Below, piece by piece: positions 35,414 through 47,150 of a DNA stretch of 64,000 nucleotides; the first letter of the stretch is position 1, and every line of letters starts with the position of its first letter. The notes under the pieces were generated by a model. It saw nothing but the letters and a program-made list of their open reading frames with translations. It searched no databases and was not told the DNA's origin. Position numbers and translations under genes: made by a program. Source of the DNA: Azadirachta indica (Eukaryota > Streptophyta > Magnoliopsida > Sapindales > Meliaceae); contig CM040442.1 in NCBI GenBank assembly GCA_022749755.1, positions 10,452,457-10,516,456 of the forward strand. The letters run 5' to 3'.

Positions 35414-35416
35414 TCA
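35414..35416 (-). other. In-frame TGA in exon 4 of the RLP gene
   Basis: The exon starts at 35538 after TTTTCCGCAG and carries phase 1 from exon 3. It reads GDYKGLRKL-like LRR sequence (DYKGLRKLNTLHLNS) until CTT TGA TTT. The codons after the stop (TNFEKEMINVE) are still good LRR sequence up to the donor GAAG|GTATGT. Confidence 0.85.
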
Positions 35417-37440
35417 AAGTTCAAGTGTCTTCAGAGATGGGAAAGATCCCAGCGACTGCAGTAGACTGAGTAAATTAATTTTACTCATTTGGACCGAATT
35501 TAGATGAAGAGTATTTAACTTTCTCAAACCTTTGTAATCTGCGGAAAAGACACCATGTAAACTACAAAATAAAGATCATACGTTGAAACAAAATTGATCA
35601 GATATATTTAAGCATTCAAATAAATACTAAGGTGTCGTTTAAACTATTTTTTTTTAAAACCTCATTATAATGAAGAATATTTTAGTTATATATTGTAAGT
35701 TTGTGTTAGACTAGGCTAGTGACTCCTTTTATAGTGATATTTGTAACTTAAACACCTTTTCTCCTCCCTACTTCTATCCATCATTCAAGTAGCTTTAAAA
35801 AAATTTTCATTCACTAAACACAAAATATAGAGTAGCTAATTAAAATTGTCTCCCAATATCCCTTAAAATAAGGAAGTATTTCATTAAAAGGAGACCTAAA
35901 TAAACTCTATCACTAACCTTTATTAATTTAGTTTAGTTAATACAATATTTATTATTAATATCTAGATCATGTAATAAGAAATAATATGCGGTGTAATAAG
36001 AAAAAAATATAACGTGAAAACCATCTAAATTACTTTTTAGACACAATCACCACTATCCAAAGGAAACTATCTTTAAATATTTTTTGTTCTTATCTACAGT
36101 ACCTTTTGGAATCAGAAATCCGTCAATCTCATTCCAACTCATATCTAGCTCCTCTAAATTGCTCAGAGTTAACTCTGCAAATAATTAATTTTATAGAATG
36201 GAGTTATTCAGAAAAAAATAATAAATTTTCTCAATCTAAGTGGAGATATCCGCATTTTTTAAAATTGAGTGCAATTTAGGGCTGAATTCAGGTGCTGAAC
36301 TACAATAAAATTTATAATTAATTTAAAGTAAAACAAAGTGAAATTGCATACTATAAATTAAGTGCTCCCTACCAATGTATATATATATGTTCGGTTTATA
36401 TGTGTACTAGAGTTTTCAAAATTAATTTTTTATAAAATTTTAAAAAGTAGTTAAAAACTATCAACCGTGAAAAATAAGGCCTGACCATTAATTACTTAAG
36501 TAAGAGGACGTAAAAACAGAGAATTTATAGCCTAATACTTAACCAGTTTGCTTATTTAACAAGACGTGAAATTTTAAGAATTTGAAATATAAAACTCTAA
36601 AATTTATTATTTAATAATATTTTCTATGCATTAAATTGTCAAAACCTTAAATCCTTTGCGAAAAAATATGAAATTTCTTCGGTTAAATCAAATTTATTGA
36701 TGGATCCATAAGAGAGAAACTGAAAAATATCAATTTAATTACCTTGAACATCAATAGTTCCGTTCAATCTATTCCGATCTAAATATAATGTTGTTAGTGA
36801 CGGAAGACTATTTAGAGATGATAAGAAGGTATTATTGAACCAATTTTCACTTAAATCGAGAATCTTTAGGTTGCTCAATTTTGATAGCCTCTCTAGACCT
36901 ACATATCAAAGAAGCTCACAAGAAATAAAATTGTCTACATCATTAAATTGTTATAACAGTGTATTAAAACCCACAAAGAAATTAAATTGCCATCGAAAAA
37001 TTAAAATTATGAGAGAGAAAATTTAAGGACCTTCATTCTCAACACAATCGGCTATACTGTTGAAACTTAAATCAAGCAACCTCAGCTCTTCAAAAGGAGA
37101 GAACAAAGAAGCATTTAGATACCCTTTTCCCAGAAACCAACTTGTAGTGCCAGAAAGATGTAATTCTTTCACTTTGCCTGTGATGTTGTTACACTCCACC
37201 TTTTCCCACTGACAATAGTCTGAATTTTCATCTCCCTCCATCCAGTTATGAAGACTGTCAGTACCATTAAAGAAATTTTTTAGTTGCAAGAGAGCAAATC
37301 TCTCTTCGTCCCAACATGCCTCGCTCCAACAATTTTCAATTAGAACAAACATAAAAAGTAACTTTACCCACACCCATTTTGAACCCATCATATTAATCAA
37401 TCAATATACTCTTGTGCAGCTAACACCAAGTGGTTCTGGG

Positions 37441-37449
37441 CTATTTATA
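37441..37449 (-). promoter_or_regulatory. TATA box of the RLP gene
   Basis: Minus TATAAATAG about 45 bases upstream of the ATG at 37400 implies a very short 5' leader (10-15 bases). The position fits no other gene. Confidence 0.55.
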
Positions 37450-37499
37450 ATGCACCCAGCTTTTAATTGGTTTATATTTTTCGGCTACCACAGCAAGTC

Positions 37500-38920
37500 T
37501 GAATTAGAGTCAATCTATTCCTAATATTTGTTTTATTAGAAGACCTTTTTTTTTATCTGAAGACTTTTAAATGTCTTCCCTTCGTATTTTCTATTGCTAT
37601 TTTTTTCTTTGATCAAAATTTTTGAGCTAAATGACACCCCAGATTTATGGGAATTTTGATTATCTTATAAATTAAATAGTGAGTCATCCTCTTGAAAAGA
37701 TTTTAGCCAAGATTATTGGAGCTTACAGATATAATAAATTTAAAAGAAAAAACAAAGTTTATGATGAGTATTTATTTCTGTGCATGAAACTGGATTTAAT
37801 CAAATAAATTAATTTTTATCTTACAACATTATTAGTCTTTAAATGCAGACTGAGAATATAAATAATAGATGTTGTAAATGTTAGTTTGGCTGACTGATAA
37901 TTAAACATTAGCAGTCAAATCAATCCAAGTCGAAGAATTTAGAATATAATTTAAATTTGATATTAATAGTAATATAAGAATATAAATAGAGTCGATTAAT
38001 TGTAGTTTTCACGAAAGAAACGCGGTTTTAGTTAATCAATTAATTGTAGTTTTCACGAAAAAAACGCGGTTTGATTTAGTCAATTAATTGTAGTTTCCTT
38101 TTGGACTTACTCTTTCTTAGAACTTCGTAAAAGCTAAAAGCAAATCAAATTTTTTATATATGTTTTAATTTGAACGGCATTTGTATTTAGAATAAATTTT
38201 AGGTTGGTGATTGATTAATTTCTCATAATTTCCCACAAAACACCGTGTGTATACGCCCATAAGCAAGTTTCTAACGAATAGATTAATAAGTTATACAAAA
38301 CAACTTTGAGACTTCATCCTGAGGAAAGAAGTCAAGGGACTAGCTTTTTAAGCTTAGAGCCTATTTATTTTTTGATTTAAATTTAAATAATTTTACTCAA
38401 ATGTTTAACAGCTATTTGTTTTTTAACTTATGTTTGAAAACTTATTAAAATTATTAAAATATAATTAACTTAAAAATTTTTAACTTTAATCTCAATAATC
38501 TAATGTTTAAATAAATAAAATATTTTATTTGTCAATACCTTTATTTTATTACTTAACATTTATATATGTTAACAATTTAATATATTAGTTTTAAACTTTT
38601 TAGGATAAATATGTTAATATATCAGTTTCAAATTTTTTTTCTTTTTATAAAATAAATAACTTAACATTTATATTTAGACGTTAAATATAAGATATAAATA
38701 TATCAATCAGATTTAAATTTTAGTCAAATTCAAATTTTAATCATTTTAAACTTTAGATAGAAGAAATAAACACTATCTTAGTATGGAGGCAGGACCACTG
38801 TTTAGTTTACCATCTTGTCCTTGTCTTAGTCTTCCGTTTAGCAAACATGTTTAGCTGTCCAAAGAATATGTTGTAAAGATAAATGCTTCATAGTAAATTT
38901 TGCAATAACTCTTCCAAAGT
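37500..38920. other. AT-rich spacer upstream of the RLP gene
   Basis: No genes are seen. It contains the tandem repeat at 37994-38097 and long AT-rich stretches. Any upstream promoter elements of the RLP gene would lie at its left end. Confidence 0.5.
37994..38097. repeat. Tandem repeat, about 2.3 units of 45-50 bases
   Basis: ATTAATTGTAGTTTTCACGA followed by AAG/AAAACGCGGTTT occurs twice, with a third partial unit ending AATTGTAGTTTCC. Confidence 0.8.
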
Positions 38921-38924
38921 TACA

Positions 38925-39320
38925 TTAAATCTTAGCTATGACTACTTAAATAATAGCATTTTAAACTGGATTGACAATCTTTCTTTTCTAGCAACCGTGT
39001 CTTGACTTATAATAATCTTGAAGGTGAAAATCCCTGTCAGCTATACCAATAGAACAAACTATGACTAATAGATATCTCTCCTTAGATACATTTCACTTTA
39101 ACTCCAGCTTCTAATTATGGTTCCATTAATGATATTAGACTTGCAATGGGAAAGGAAGCAACAACAAATTTCACAACAAAAGAAAGATCTTACTTATTAC
39201 AACAGAAGACCTCTAGATATCATGTTCGGAATTGATTTTCATTTCAATAATTTGACAAATCATACACCTTCTCAAAACAAATATCTTATTGAATTTTGTA
39301 CATTAAATCTATCTTAGTAT
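38925..39320 (+). pseudogene. RLP C-terminal LRR/island relic
   Basis: Plus-strand pieces correspond to the region around the island domain of the RLP at 31.6 kb: YLNNSILNWIDNLSFLA, LTYNNLEGENPCQLYQ, then SNYGSINDIRLAMGKEATTN, FTTKERSYLLQQ and MFGIDFHFNNLTNHTPSQNK. In intact relatives these read NWID-LS-L, NNLEGE-P-QL, FTTK..SY and IDLSCN.L.G.IP.Q. Several stops and shifts are present. Everything upstream and downstream is lost. Confidence 0.75.
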
Positions 39321-39329
39321 TTATTTGGT

Positions 39330-39780
39330 TTAGCTTTTCATTAATTAAAAAGGCTTTTTAATAATAAAAACTCTTTCCAAATTTTTGAGTGTCGTTTTGT
39401 TGACATTGAAAAAAGATTTTTTGAAATTAAAAAAATTATTTTTCTTTAATGAGAAAAAATTCAAAATTTAGGTTTTTAATAATAGATTTTTTTTAACTTT
39501 TTTAAAAGATGCAATTATTTAAAATACCTTTTCTTTTAAGAAATTTATATTATTTCTTTAAAAATATAACATTAAAATTTTATCTATTAAATTAATTGAT
39601 TAAATTTTCTCAAAAGTTATTTATAATAAATAAATGATTAATAAATTTTTATTAAAAACTATATTTATTAATTTAACATAAATTAATAGTTTTTAATCAA
39701 TAACATAAATTTATTAATCATTGATTTATGACAAAGGAATGTGTTATTATAAATATATAGATTAATCTTATTCTATAGCT
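39330..39780. repeat. AT-rich foldback sequence
   Basis: ATGATTAATAAATTTTTATT and ATTAAAAACTAT on the left are repeated inverted on the right (ATAGTTTTTAAT, TAAATTTATTAATCATTGA) around about 39675. Probably a decayed MITE between the RLP relic and the LINE. Confidence 0.45.
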
Positions 39781-39879
39781 GTCCATCTTTATTTTATCTT
39801 CCATTTTTATTGTTTCCTAGTCAATTATATTATCATGAGTAACACATTCATGGGCTAACATTTGATGTGTTAAAGCACA

Positions 39880-41151
39880 TCCCATTTCTATAGAAAATCC
39901 ATAAATTTGCCTAAAGCAAGTATATCTATACTTTTGACAAGAGAATTTTAAATTAAGAGATTGCTAGAAATATGAAGGGATTGATTCAATACTGAACATT
40001 GGCTCTGCAAAAGAAAGTAGATCAGGATGATGAAGTCTACAGATATTAGGGAGCTCTGATATACTTTTGGTGTTACCAACACCTCTGATGTTCCAGTAGC
40101 AAATCTTCATGGACTAGTTTTCTTTATTGAGACCTCTGGTGAGGTAACTTGTGGTACCGATTGTAGGTTCCTTTTTCTTTTTGGATTTGCGTGCCACCTG
40201 TTGGAAACCCTTATCTTGTTGCAGATTCGGTTCATCAGGTTGTGTAGGCGTTGTGTTGTCAGAAGGTGAAATGTCAGCATCTGCGGCGGATGAGTCAGAT
40301 TCCTCCAAGTTACCAGCTTCTATGGAAGTGTTTCTTTCAGACTCATATGTTGCTGACAGAATTGAGATTTTGAAAGTTTGTACTATGTGACCATTTGCAG
40401 CAAGTTAACTAACGGGAAAACATAGAGAATCAAATCCTAGTTGTGAGTTACGCACTTCCATTGAAATCTCCGATTCCCTTGGTTGAGCAGAATATTTCGT
40501 CAACAACCTGTTGCACTTCAGCCAGAATTTGTAGTTTGATGTCCGCATGGTTTGATAGAAGATTAGAAGAACCGGAGATTATACCTGTATCGCTTTTCGC
40601 TGAAAGGGTCACATTCTCATTCTGATTTGAAGGAGTTTCATTCTGTTGATTTTAAGCTGAAGTCATAATCTCTGCTGATTTTTGTTCTGTCGTAACACTT
40701 CTAGCCACCGGAGATAAAAAGTCTTCACTTTTTGATGAATTTTGGCTTCACATTTTTTCTTCGCCCCCTTTATTAATCTACAATTATGCACAACGTGTAC
40801 GAAGGGATTACATCCAGTTTGGAAGGTAGATTCTTATAGTGAACTTCAACTGGGAAACCAAAGTCTGGGAGTTCCACAGTTAGGTGACTCCCCAAAGGGC
40901 CTGAGAGATCAACTTCTACTAGCACACCAGCATAGTATCCATATTTTTTCTCACGTGTTGCCTGATCGATTTGCAAAGGAATTCCAACAACCCATGCCAA
41001 GTGACAGCAATAGATTTGGATCTACACCTGAAAAAGAGATTGAATGTTCGGCTCATAAGGGTTAAAATTCGGCTTCCACTGATGCAATCTAAAGATTCCT
41101 CGAGGCAAAGCTTTGACCAAATATTCAATTTCCATTATTGAAATTTACCTT
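39880..41151 (-). mobile_element. LINE (non-LTR) retrotransposon fragment: ORF1 and start of ORF2
   Basis: On minus, ORF1 remains include GIPLQIDQATREKKYGYYAG and VLVEVDLSGPLGSHLTVELP (41000-40773), the DUF4283-type gag domain of plant LINEs, then a charged tail (SKKKKEPTIG, 40308-40114). ORF2 starts at about 40110 with MKICYWNIRGVGNTKSISEL, the classic beginning of the LINE endonuclease. It continues with DLLSFAEPM and IESIPSYF until about 39880, then stops. Reverse transcriptase is absent. Frames are broken. It lies in the intron that follows the interrupted LRR exon ending at 41154. Confidence 0.75.
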
Positions 41152-41186
41152 ACCTTGGCTTTCTAGAGGACCTTTTATATGATTAT

Positions 41187-41963
41187 TATTGGGATAAACT
41201 AATACAAACCAAACAAATTGCGAAAGTACAATAATTACCTTATCCGCTTTTACGTGAACATAATAATAGAAAACAAACAAATAAAATAATAATTTTTGGA
41301 CACAAAATCAATTCTTGAACAGTAACTACGTCATCAACAAAACAACCATAATACAATCAATTTCAACATAGAAAACCTCCCCAATGTGAGGAGAAAAAAC
41401 CACAAAACTATAATCCACCCAAAAATTTCCACTATAATCAAATAATGGGAATACACAATTTCTCTTTAACTATAACTAAAGGTATACATTTACAATGTTC
41501 TTAAGATCACACAATCTTGGCAAACGATCAAATTTTACAAATAAATTGAAAAGAGTTCAAGAAAACATTAACAAAATGGTGGCCTAACTTCCAACTACGA
41601 AATCTGAAAAAAGGGATCTTCAAATCTGATCTCCACCATTTGGAATTTATTCCTCTGAGTTAGTAAGTTGCTGGTAAAATTTTATGTCAATCAAACCACA
41701 AATCGACCTTCGAACAGCCATTTGATCAAAGTTATCCCGAATTTACTATTCTACCTATCTCTCATAAACAGTACCCATTCTCTCTAAAAATGATGAACAG
41801 TGAACATTTTCTCTTCTTAAAATACATATATATATTGTAAGAAAAATTAAAACATTAAACCCTACCTAAAATAAAAACCGAAATGTTCTTGTGCTAATTG
41901 GGCTTAGTCACTACTGAAGAGAAATTTGGGCTGTCTCTAAATAAGAGAAAATCCAACCCAACA
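41187..41963 (-). repeat. 3' LTR of copia element 2
   Basis: 777 bases. On minus it starts TGTTGGGTT and ends CCCAATA. It is next to the polypurine tract and clearly similar along its whole length to 45986-46765. Confidence 0.9.
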
Positions 41964-44900
41964 AATCTCCCCCTTTTCGACTATGTAGAGGGACTTACTA
42001 GCCCGATAATTGAACAACAAACTTCAAGCTTTTCCCTAAGAAGAGTCTTAATTAACATATCAAAAGCATTGTAATTTATGTGAATCTTTTTAGACTCAAA
42101 CATATTATCATTAAATGCATCTCTCAACCAATGATATCTTAAATCAATATGTTTTGATTTTCCATGAAAAGAGGAATTCTTACTCAAGTGAATTGCATTC
42201 TAATTATCACAAAATACCACATATCGTTGTTGCTTGAAATCAAGTTCCTGTAAGAACTTTTTCATCCATAACAATTCTTTACATGCTTCAGTCACTACAA
42301 TGAAGTCTACATTTGTAGTAGAAAGTGCAACACATTTTTATAACCTTGATTGCCATGATACAGTTCCACTTAAAAGTGTCATCAAGTAACCCGTAGTGGA
42401 CTTTCGAATATCAACATCTCCAGTCAAATGTGAATCTGTATAGCCAACTAACACAAGTTCTCCACTTCCAAAAGTGAGTTTGAAATTGGAAGTACCTATA
42501 AGATATCTCATAATCCACTTCACTGCATTCCAATGCTCTCTTCCTAGATTGGATAAAAATCTACTAATAACACCAACTACATGAGCCATATCCAGTCTTG
42601 TGCATACCATCGCATACATCAAGCTTCTAACTGTTGAAGTATAAAGAACTCTTTCTATGTCTTTCTTCTCTTTATATATAGTAGGGGACGGCTTGATACT
42701 TAATCAAAAGTATGTAGCAAGAGGAGTGCTAACCACTTTAGCATTACTCATATTGAACTTTTCAAGTATCTTTTCAATATAGTGCTCTTATGATATATAC
42801 AACTTCTTACCTGCTCTATCTCGATGAATTTGGATGCCAAGGATTTGTTTTGTTGGCCCTAAATCCTTCATAACAAAGGATTTGCTCAACTGCTTCTTTA
42901 ACCTATCAATTTTAGAAGCATTCTTGCCAACAATCAACTTATCATCAACATAAAGCAACAATATAATAAAATCATTATCATAGGGTTTTTGTACAAATAC
43001 ACAATGGTTAGAAGAAGTTTTTCGATAGCCTTGCTCTCACATAACTAATTCAAACTTCTTATACCACTGTCTTTGTGCCTGTTGCAAGCCATAAAGGCTT
43101 TTCTTCAGCTTACACACATATTTTTCTTTTCCTTTTATTTTGAAACCCTTTGGCTGCTCCATATAAATTTCTTTATCTAAGTCTTCATGTAGAAAAGTAG
43201 TCTTCACATCCATTTGCTCAACCTCCAAGTCAAGACTAGCCACTATGCCCAATACCACACGAATGGATGACATCTTGACAACTGGAGAAAAGATTTTATT
43301 AAAGTCAACACCTTTCCTTTAGCTAAATCCTTTGACAACAAATTTGGCTTTGTCTCGTGGTTACGAGGTATGTTCTTCTTCTTTCACTTTGTACACCCAT
43401 TTGTTCTTCAAAGCTCTTTTACCCTTAGGTAACTTTAACAACTTAACTGTGTGATTTTCATACAGTGACTTCATCTCATCTTGCATGGCATCAATCTCCT
43501 CCTTCTTGTGTTCACTTTCCATTGCTTCTACATAACATTCAAGCTCTCCCCCATCAGTTAATAACATATACTCACTCGCAGGATATCATGTAGAGGGTTG
43601 TCGGTTTTTGGTGGATCTTCTAAGTAGACCATCTAGCGAAGCCTCTGATGTAAATGACTGATCCTGAACATCATCATCAACCTTAACCATGTTAGTCATC
43701 CATGACTTCATTTATAGGCTGTACTGGAACATGTGTAGGAAGAATTGGATCCAAGTCTATTAACGCATCACTATATTAAGGCATTGCTTCTTTTGACTTC
43801 TCAATATCCTATATAGTTTGGTCTTCCATAAATACAACATCCTGACTTCTAAAAATTTTCTTCTGCATTGAATTATAAAACTTGAAGCCAAACTCATCTT
43901 GACCATAGCCAAGAAATACACATTGTTTTGTCTTAACATCAAGTTTAGACCTCTCATCTTTAAAAATGTGCACAAACGCTTTGTATCCAAAGACGCGTAA
44001 ATGATCATAAGCATTATCCTTCCCTGAACAAACTTTATCTAGAACATCAAAGTTTAAAGGAACACAAGATGTGAGATTCAATACATGTACAACTGTATTC
44101 AAAACCTCCCCCAAAAAAGATATTGGTAATTATGCTTGTGAAAGCAAACATCTCACTCTTTCAACTAGTGTTCTATTCATCCTCTCAGCTAGCCTATTTA
44201 ACTGACGAGTCATCGGAGACGTCTTTTGATGATGAATTCCTAGCTGTCTGCAATATTCATCAAATGGTTTAGAATACTCACCTCCATTATCAATTTTGAT
44301 GCAATTTAACTTCTTCCAATTCTGTCTCTCAACTGACGCTTGAAACTATTTGAACATATCTAGTACTTGATCATTTGTCTTCAATGTATAAACCCACAAC
44401 TTCATTGAGTGATCATCTATAAAAGTCACAAAATAGAGAGCACCACTAAGTGTTTTTGTTTTCATACGACTACAAATATCAGAGTATACTAGTTCGAGTA
44501 TACCTGATTTTCTTGAAGGTGCAGATGTCTTGAAGGCAGTCGTAGTTTGCTTCCCTGCCAAACAATGAACACACTTCTTCAAATATTCATTTTTCAACCC
44601 AGAAAGCATATTCTTCTTGGCCAAAACATTCAAACCCTTCTCACATATGTGACTAAGTCTTCTATGTCATAACTCAATTATATCTTTATTTTTCACTGTA
44701 TTGATACTGGTGTCTGTAATCTTTGCTTGCATAAAGTACAATAAAGAACATTTCTTTCCTCGGGGCACAATCATGGAACCTTTGCTAAGCTTTTATTTAC
44801 CACCACTAAAGTTGCTGGAGAAACCCTTATCATTAAGTTTACTTGCAAAAATTAAGTTCAAACGAATATCAGGAATATGCTTAACGTTTTTCAGAAGTAA

Positions 44901-45985
44901 CATCGTGCCATTATTAATCTCTAAGCACACATCTCCCATGCCTATGACTTTAGCTAAGCTATTATTTCCCATCTTAACATCTCCAAAATCACCAGATGTA
45001 TAAGATGTAAAGAATTCCCTTCACGATGTAGTATGAATGGAGGCATCACTATTAATTACCCAGCTGGTCTCATGGCACACAAGGTTGACAACATCATCAT
45101 CATACATAATAACAAAGTTATTTGTAACAGTAGCAACTGTGTCATCATCACTACTATCATCATTTTTCTTTTCCTTTGCTTTATCCTTCTTGTTGTCTCG
45201 CTTGAGCTATCAACAATACTTCTTTATAAGCCCCTTTAAACCATAATGATAGCATTCAACATTGGCAAACATGTTGGTCTTACTTTTACTTTTATGTCTG
45301 TTCTCCGGACCTCTACTCTTACTCTTCCCCTCTTTTCTGTAATTAAGATATCTGACTGTGAAGAACCCTGTGACTTTCTTCTATCCTCTTCATTCAGAAT
45401 ACTATTATTTGCCAATTTCATGGTGATAATACCATCAAAAACTGAGTTAGATAATAACATTTTAAATGTTTCCCATGAGTTCGGTAATGTGCCTAAAAAC
45501 CATAATCCATGCACTTTATCTTTAAATTTGATGTTCATTCTAGCAATTGATTAATGATTCCCTAAAATGCATTCAAGTGATCTGTCATGAGTTTTTCATC
45601 CCGATATTTCAAGTTCATCATCTACTTTATCAAAAATAGTATATTGTTCCTGGTTTTTCTAGTATACAACTCTTCAAACTTATTCTACAAAAAAACTTAC
45701 ATCTGTCTCTCCACTGATATAATTCAAAACATTGTCATCTACCCATTATCTAATATACCCACACACTTGACGATAAAACAACTTTCACTGTGCATTTGTT
45801 TTATTATCAAGTTTTTTGTTTCTCAAACATGGGTAAATAATAATTTTTTACATATAAAAGATCTTCCATCTTTCCCTTCCATAAATAATAATTTGCACCA
45901 TTCAAATTAACCATTCTACTTGTATTAGTTTCCATCATTCAACACAAGGCACAAAGCAAATATAACTAAAGCTCTGACACCACTT

Positions 45986-46765
45986 TATTAGAATAATCTA
46001 ATACAAACCAATTGCAGAAGTATAATAATTACCTTATCCCCTCTTGCGTGAACCTAATAGAAAACAAACAAATATAGTAACAATCTTTGAGCACAAAATC
46101 AATTCTTGGATAGCAACTACATCATCAACAAAACAACCATAACACAATCAATTTTAACGTGAAAAACCTCCCCAATGTGAGGAGTAAAAACCATGGGAAC
46201 GTAATTCACTCAAAAATCTCCATTATAATCAAATAATCAGAATACACAATTTCTCTCTATCTAAAACTAGAGATACACATCTACAACATTCTCAAGATCA
46301 CACAATCTTAACAAACAATCAAATTCTACAAATAAATTAGAGAGAGTTGAAGAAAACATCATCAAAATGGTGGCCTAACTTTCAACTACAAAATCTTAAG
46401 AAAGGGAGCTTCAAATCTGATCTCCACTGTTCAGAATTTAGTCCTTTGAGTTGGAAAGTTGCTGGTAAAATTTCAGCTCAATTAAACCACAAATCAACCT
46501 TCGATCAAATACTTGATCAAGATTGTCCCGAGTTTACTATTCCACCTCTCTCTCGTAAACAATACCCGCTCTCTCTAAAAATGATGAACAGTGAATATTT
46601 TCTCCTTTTAACACAAACATATATATTGTAACAAAAATTAAAACATTAAACCTTACTTGAGAAAAGAGCAAAATATCTTTAAACTAATTAGACTTAGTCA
46701 TTATTGAAAAGAAATTTAAAGCGAAATTTGGGTCATCTCTAAATAGGAGAAAACCTAACCCAATA
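45986..46765 (-). repeat. 5' LTR of copia element 2
   Basis: 780 bases. On minus it starts TATTGGGTT and ends TCTAATA, followed by the primer site. It shares long blocks with the other LTR, such as AAAACCTCCCCAATGTGAGG on plus. Confidence 0.9.
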
Positions 46766-47150
46766 ATTATAACTTATATCCAAAGCTTTCAAGTTTCTAA
46801 ATTTTGCCAATCCTGCATGCACCAACAAAGAATGATTACTTAGATTTTTCAATTTGTATTATTGAAAAATGGAACACTTTCTTTTACGCTTAGAAAATAA
46901 AAACAATAAATATATATTAAATGTAATCTTAATATTGGCACAGTTATTAAGCGACTTATATTTATTGTATTAAAACTCAGATCTAAACTTTTCAAATTTC
47001 TCAAATTGTCCAATCCTACATTGAGAAAAATAAATTATATCATTTTAAAATTAAATAACACTTTTCTAATTTCACCGTACTGTGCAATGTTATGATCAAT
47101 TAGATTCAAATCTAACACTTCCAACTTGGTCAAATTTGCTAATCCTACAC

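Larger units (their letters stand above)
31609..37400 (-). pseudogene. LRR receptor-like protein (RLP), seven exons, interrupted by a stop codon in exon 4
   Basis: Exons: 37400-37031, 36898-36743, 36174-36103, 35538-35377, 35277-35136, 34777-34631, 33791-31609. All introns are GT-AG and all junctions use phase 1, one LRR step per small exon. Exon 1 gives a signal peptide (VWVKLLFMFVLIENCWS) and the cap CWDEERFALLQLKNFF. The last exon carries about 20 LRRs, an island near YYYHGRVLTNMSGIDLS, a C-terminal cap (GNPFLCGQPL), a membrane helix and a short basic tail, with no kinase. Spliced length would be about 1,075 residues, normal for the family. Two faults are seen. Exon 4 reads LKTLEL-TGA-FTNFEK (stop at 35416-35414; relatives have Arg, so CGA to TGA is likely). 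The CAG acceptor of exon 5 puts its NLTNLEALIL frame out of phase. Such proteins sense microbial or peptide signals with SOBIR1/BAK1. This allele should give only a truncated protein. Confidence 0.88.
41187..46765 (-). mobile_element. Ty1/copia retrotransposon 2, full length but decayed, ATTAT target duplication
   Basis: Two LTRs (41963-41187 and 46765-45986) enclose, on minus: primer site TGGTGTCAGAGC (about 45975), gag from ATG 45935 ([18 protein letters not shown]; later KDKVHGLWFLGTLPNSWET), protease, integrase (44633-44346, GKQTTTAFKTSAP, YFVTFIDDHSMKLWVYTLK; 44114-43809), reverse transcriptase (43567-43361, 43273-43037 with LEVEQMDVKTTFLHEDLDKE; YVDD near 42950) and RNase H (42622-42338, 42187-41981). 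A polypurine tract GGGGGAGATT lies at 41972-41963. Several stops and shifts block expression. ATTAT occurs on both flanks (41182-41186, 46766-46770). The LTRs differ at many positions, so the insertion is not recent. Confidence 0.92.
41154..47150 (-). pseudogene. RLP LRR exon relics, one exon split by copia element 2
   Basis: Three LRR exons on minus: about 47147 (GLANLTKLEVLDLN), about 47020 (GLDNLRNLKSLDLSFN) and 46812 onwards (GLAKFRNLKALDISYN), each after an AG acceptor. The third is interrupted at the ATAAT target site by copia element 2. Beyond the far LTR, at 41181-41154, the same frame continues HIKGPLESQ and ends in a proper donor (CCAAG|GTAAGG). Taking out the element and one ATAAT copy gives an unbroken LRR exon in the phase used by the gene at 31.6-37.4 kb. 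The large final exon is not found further left, where a LINE begins. Confidence 0.8.
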
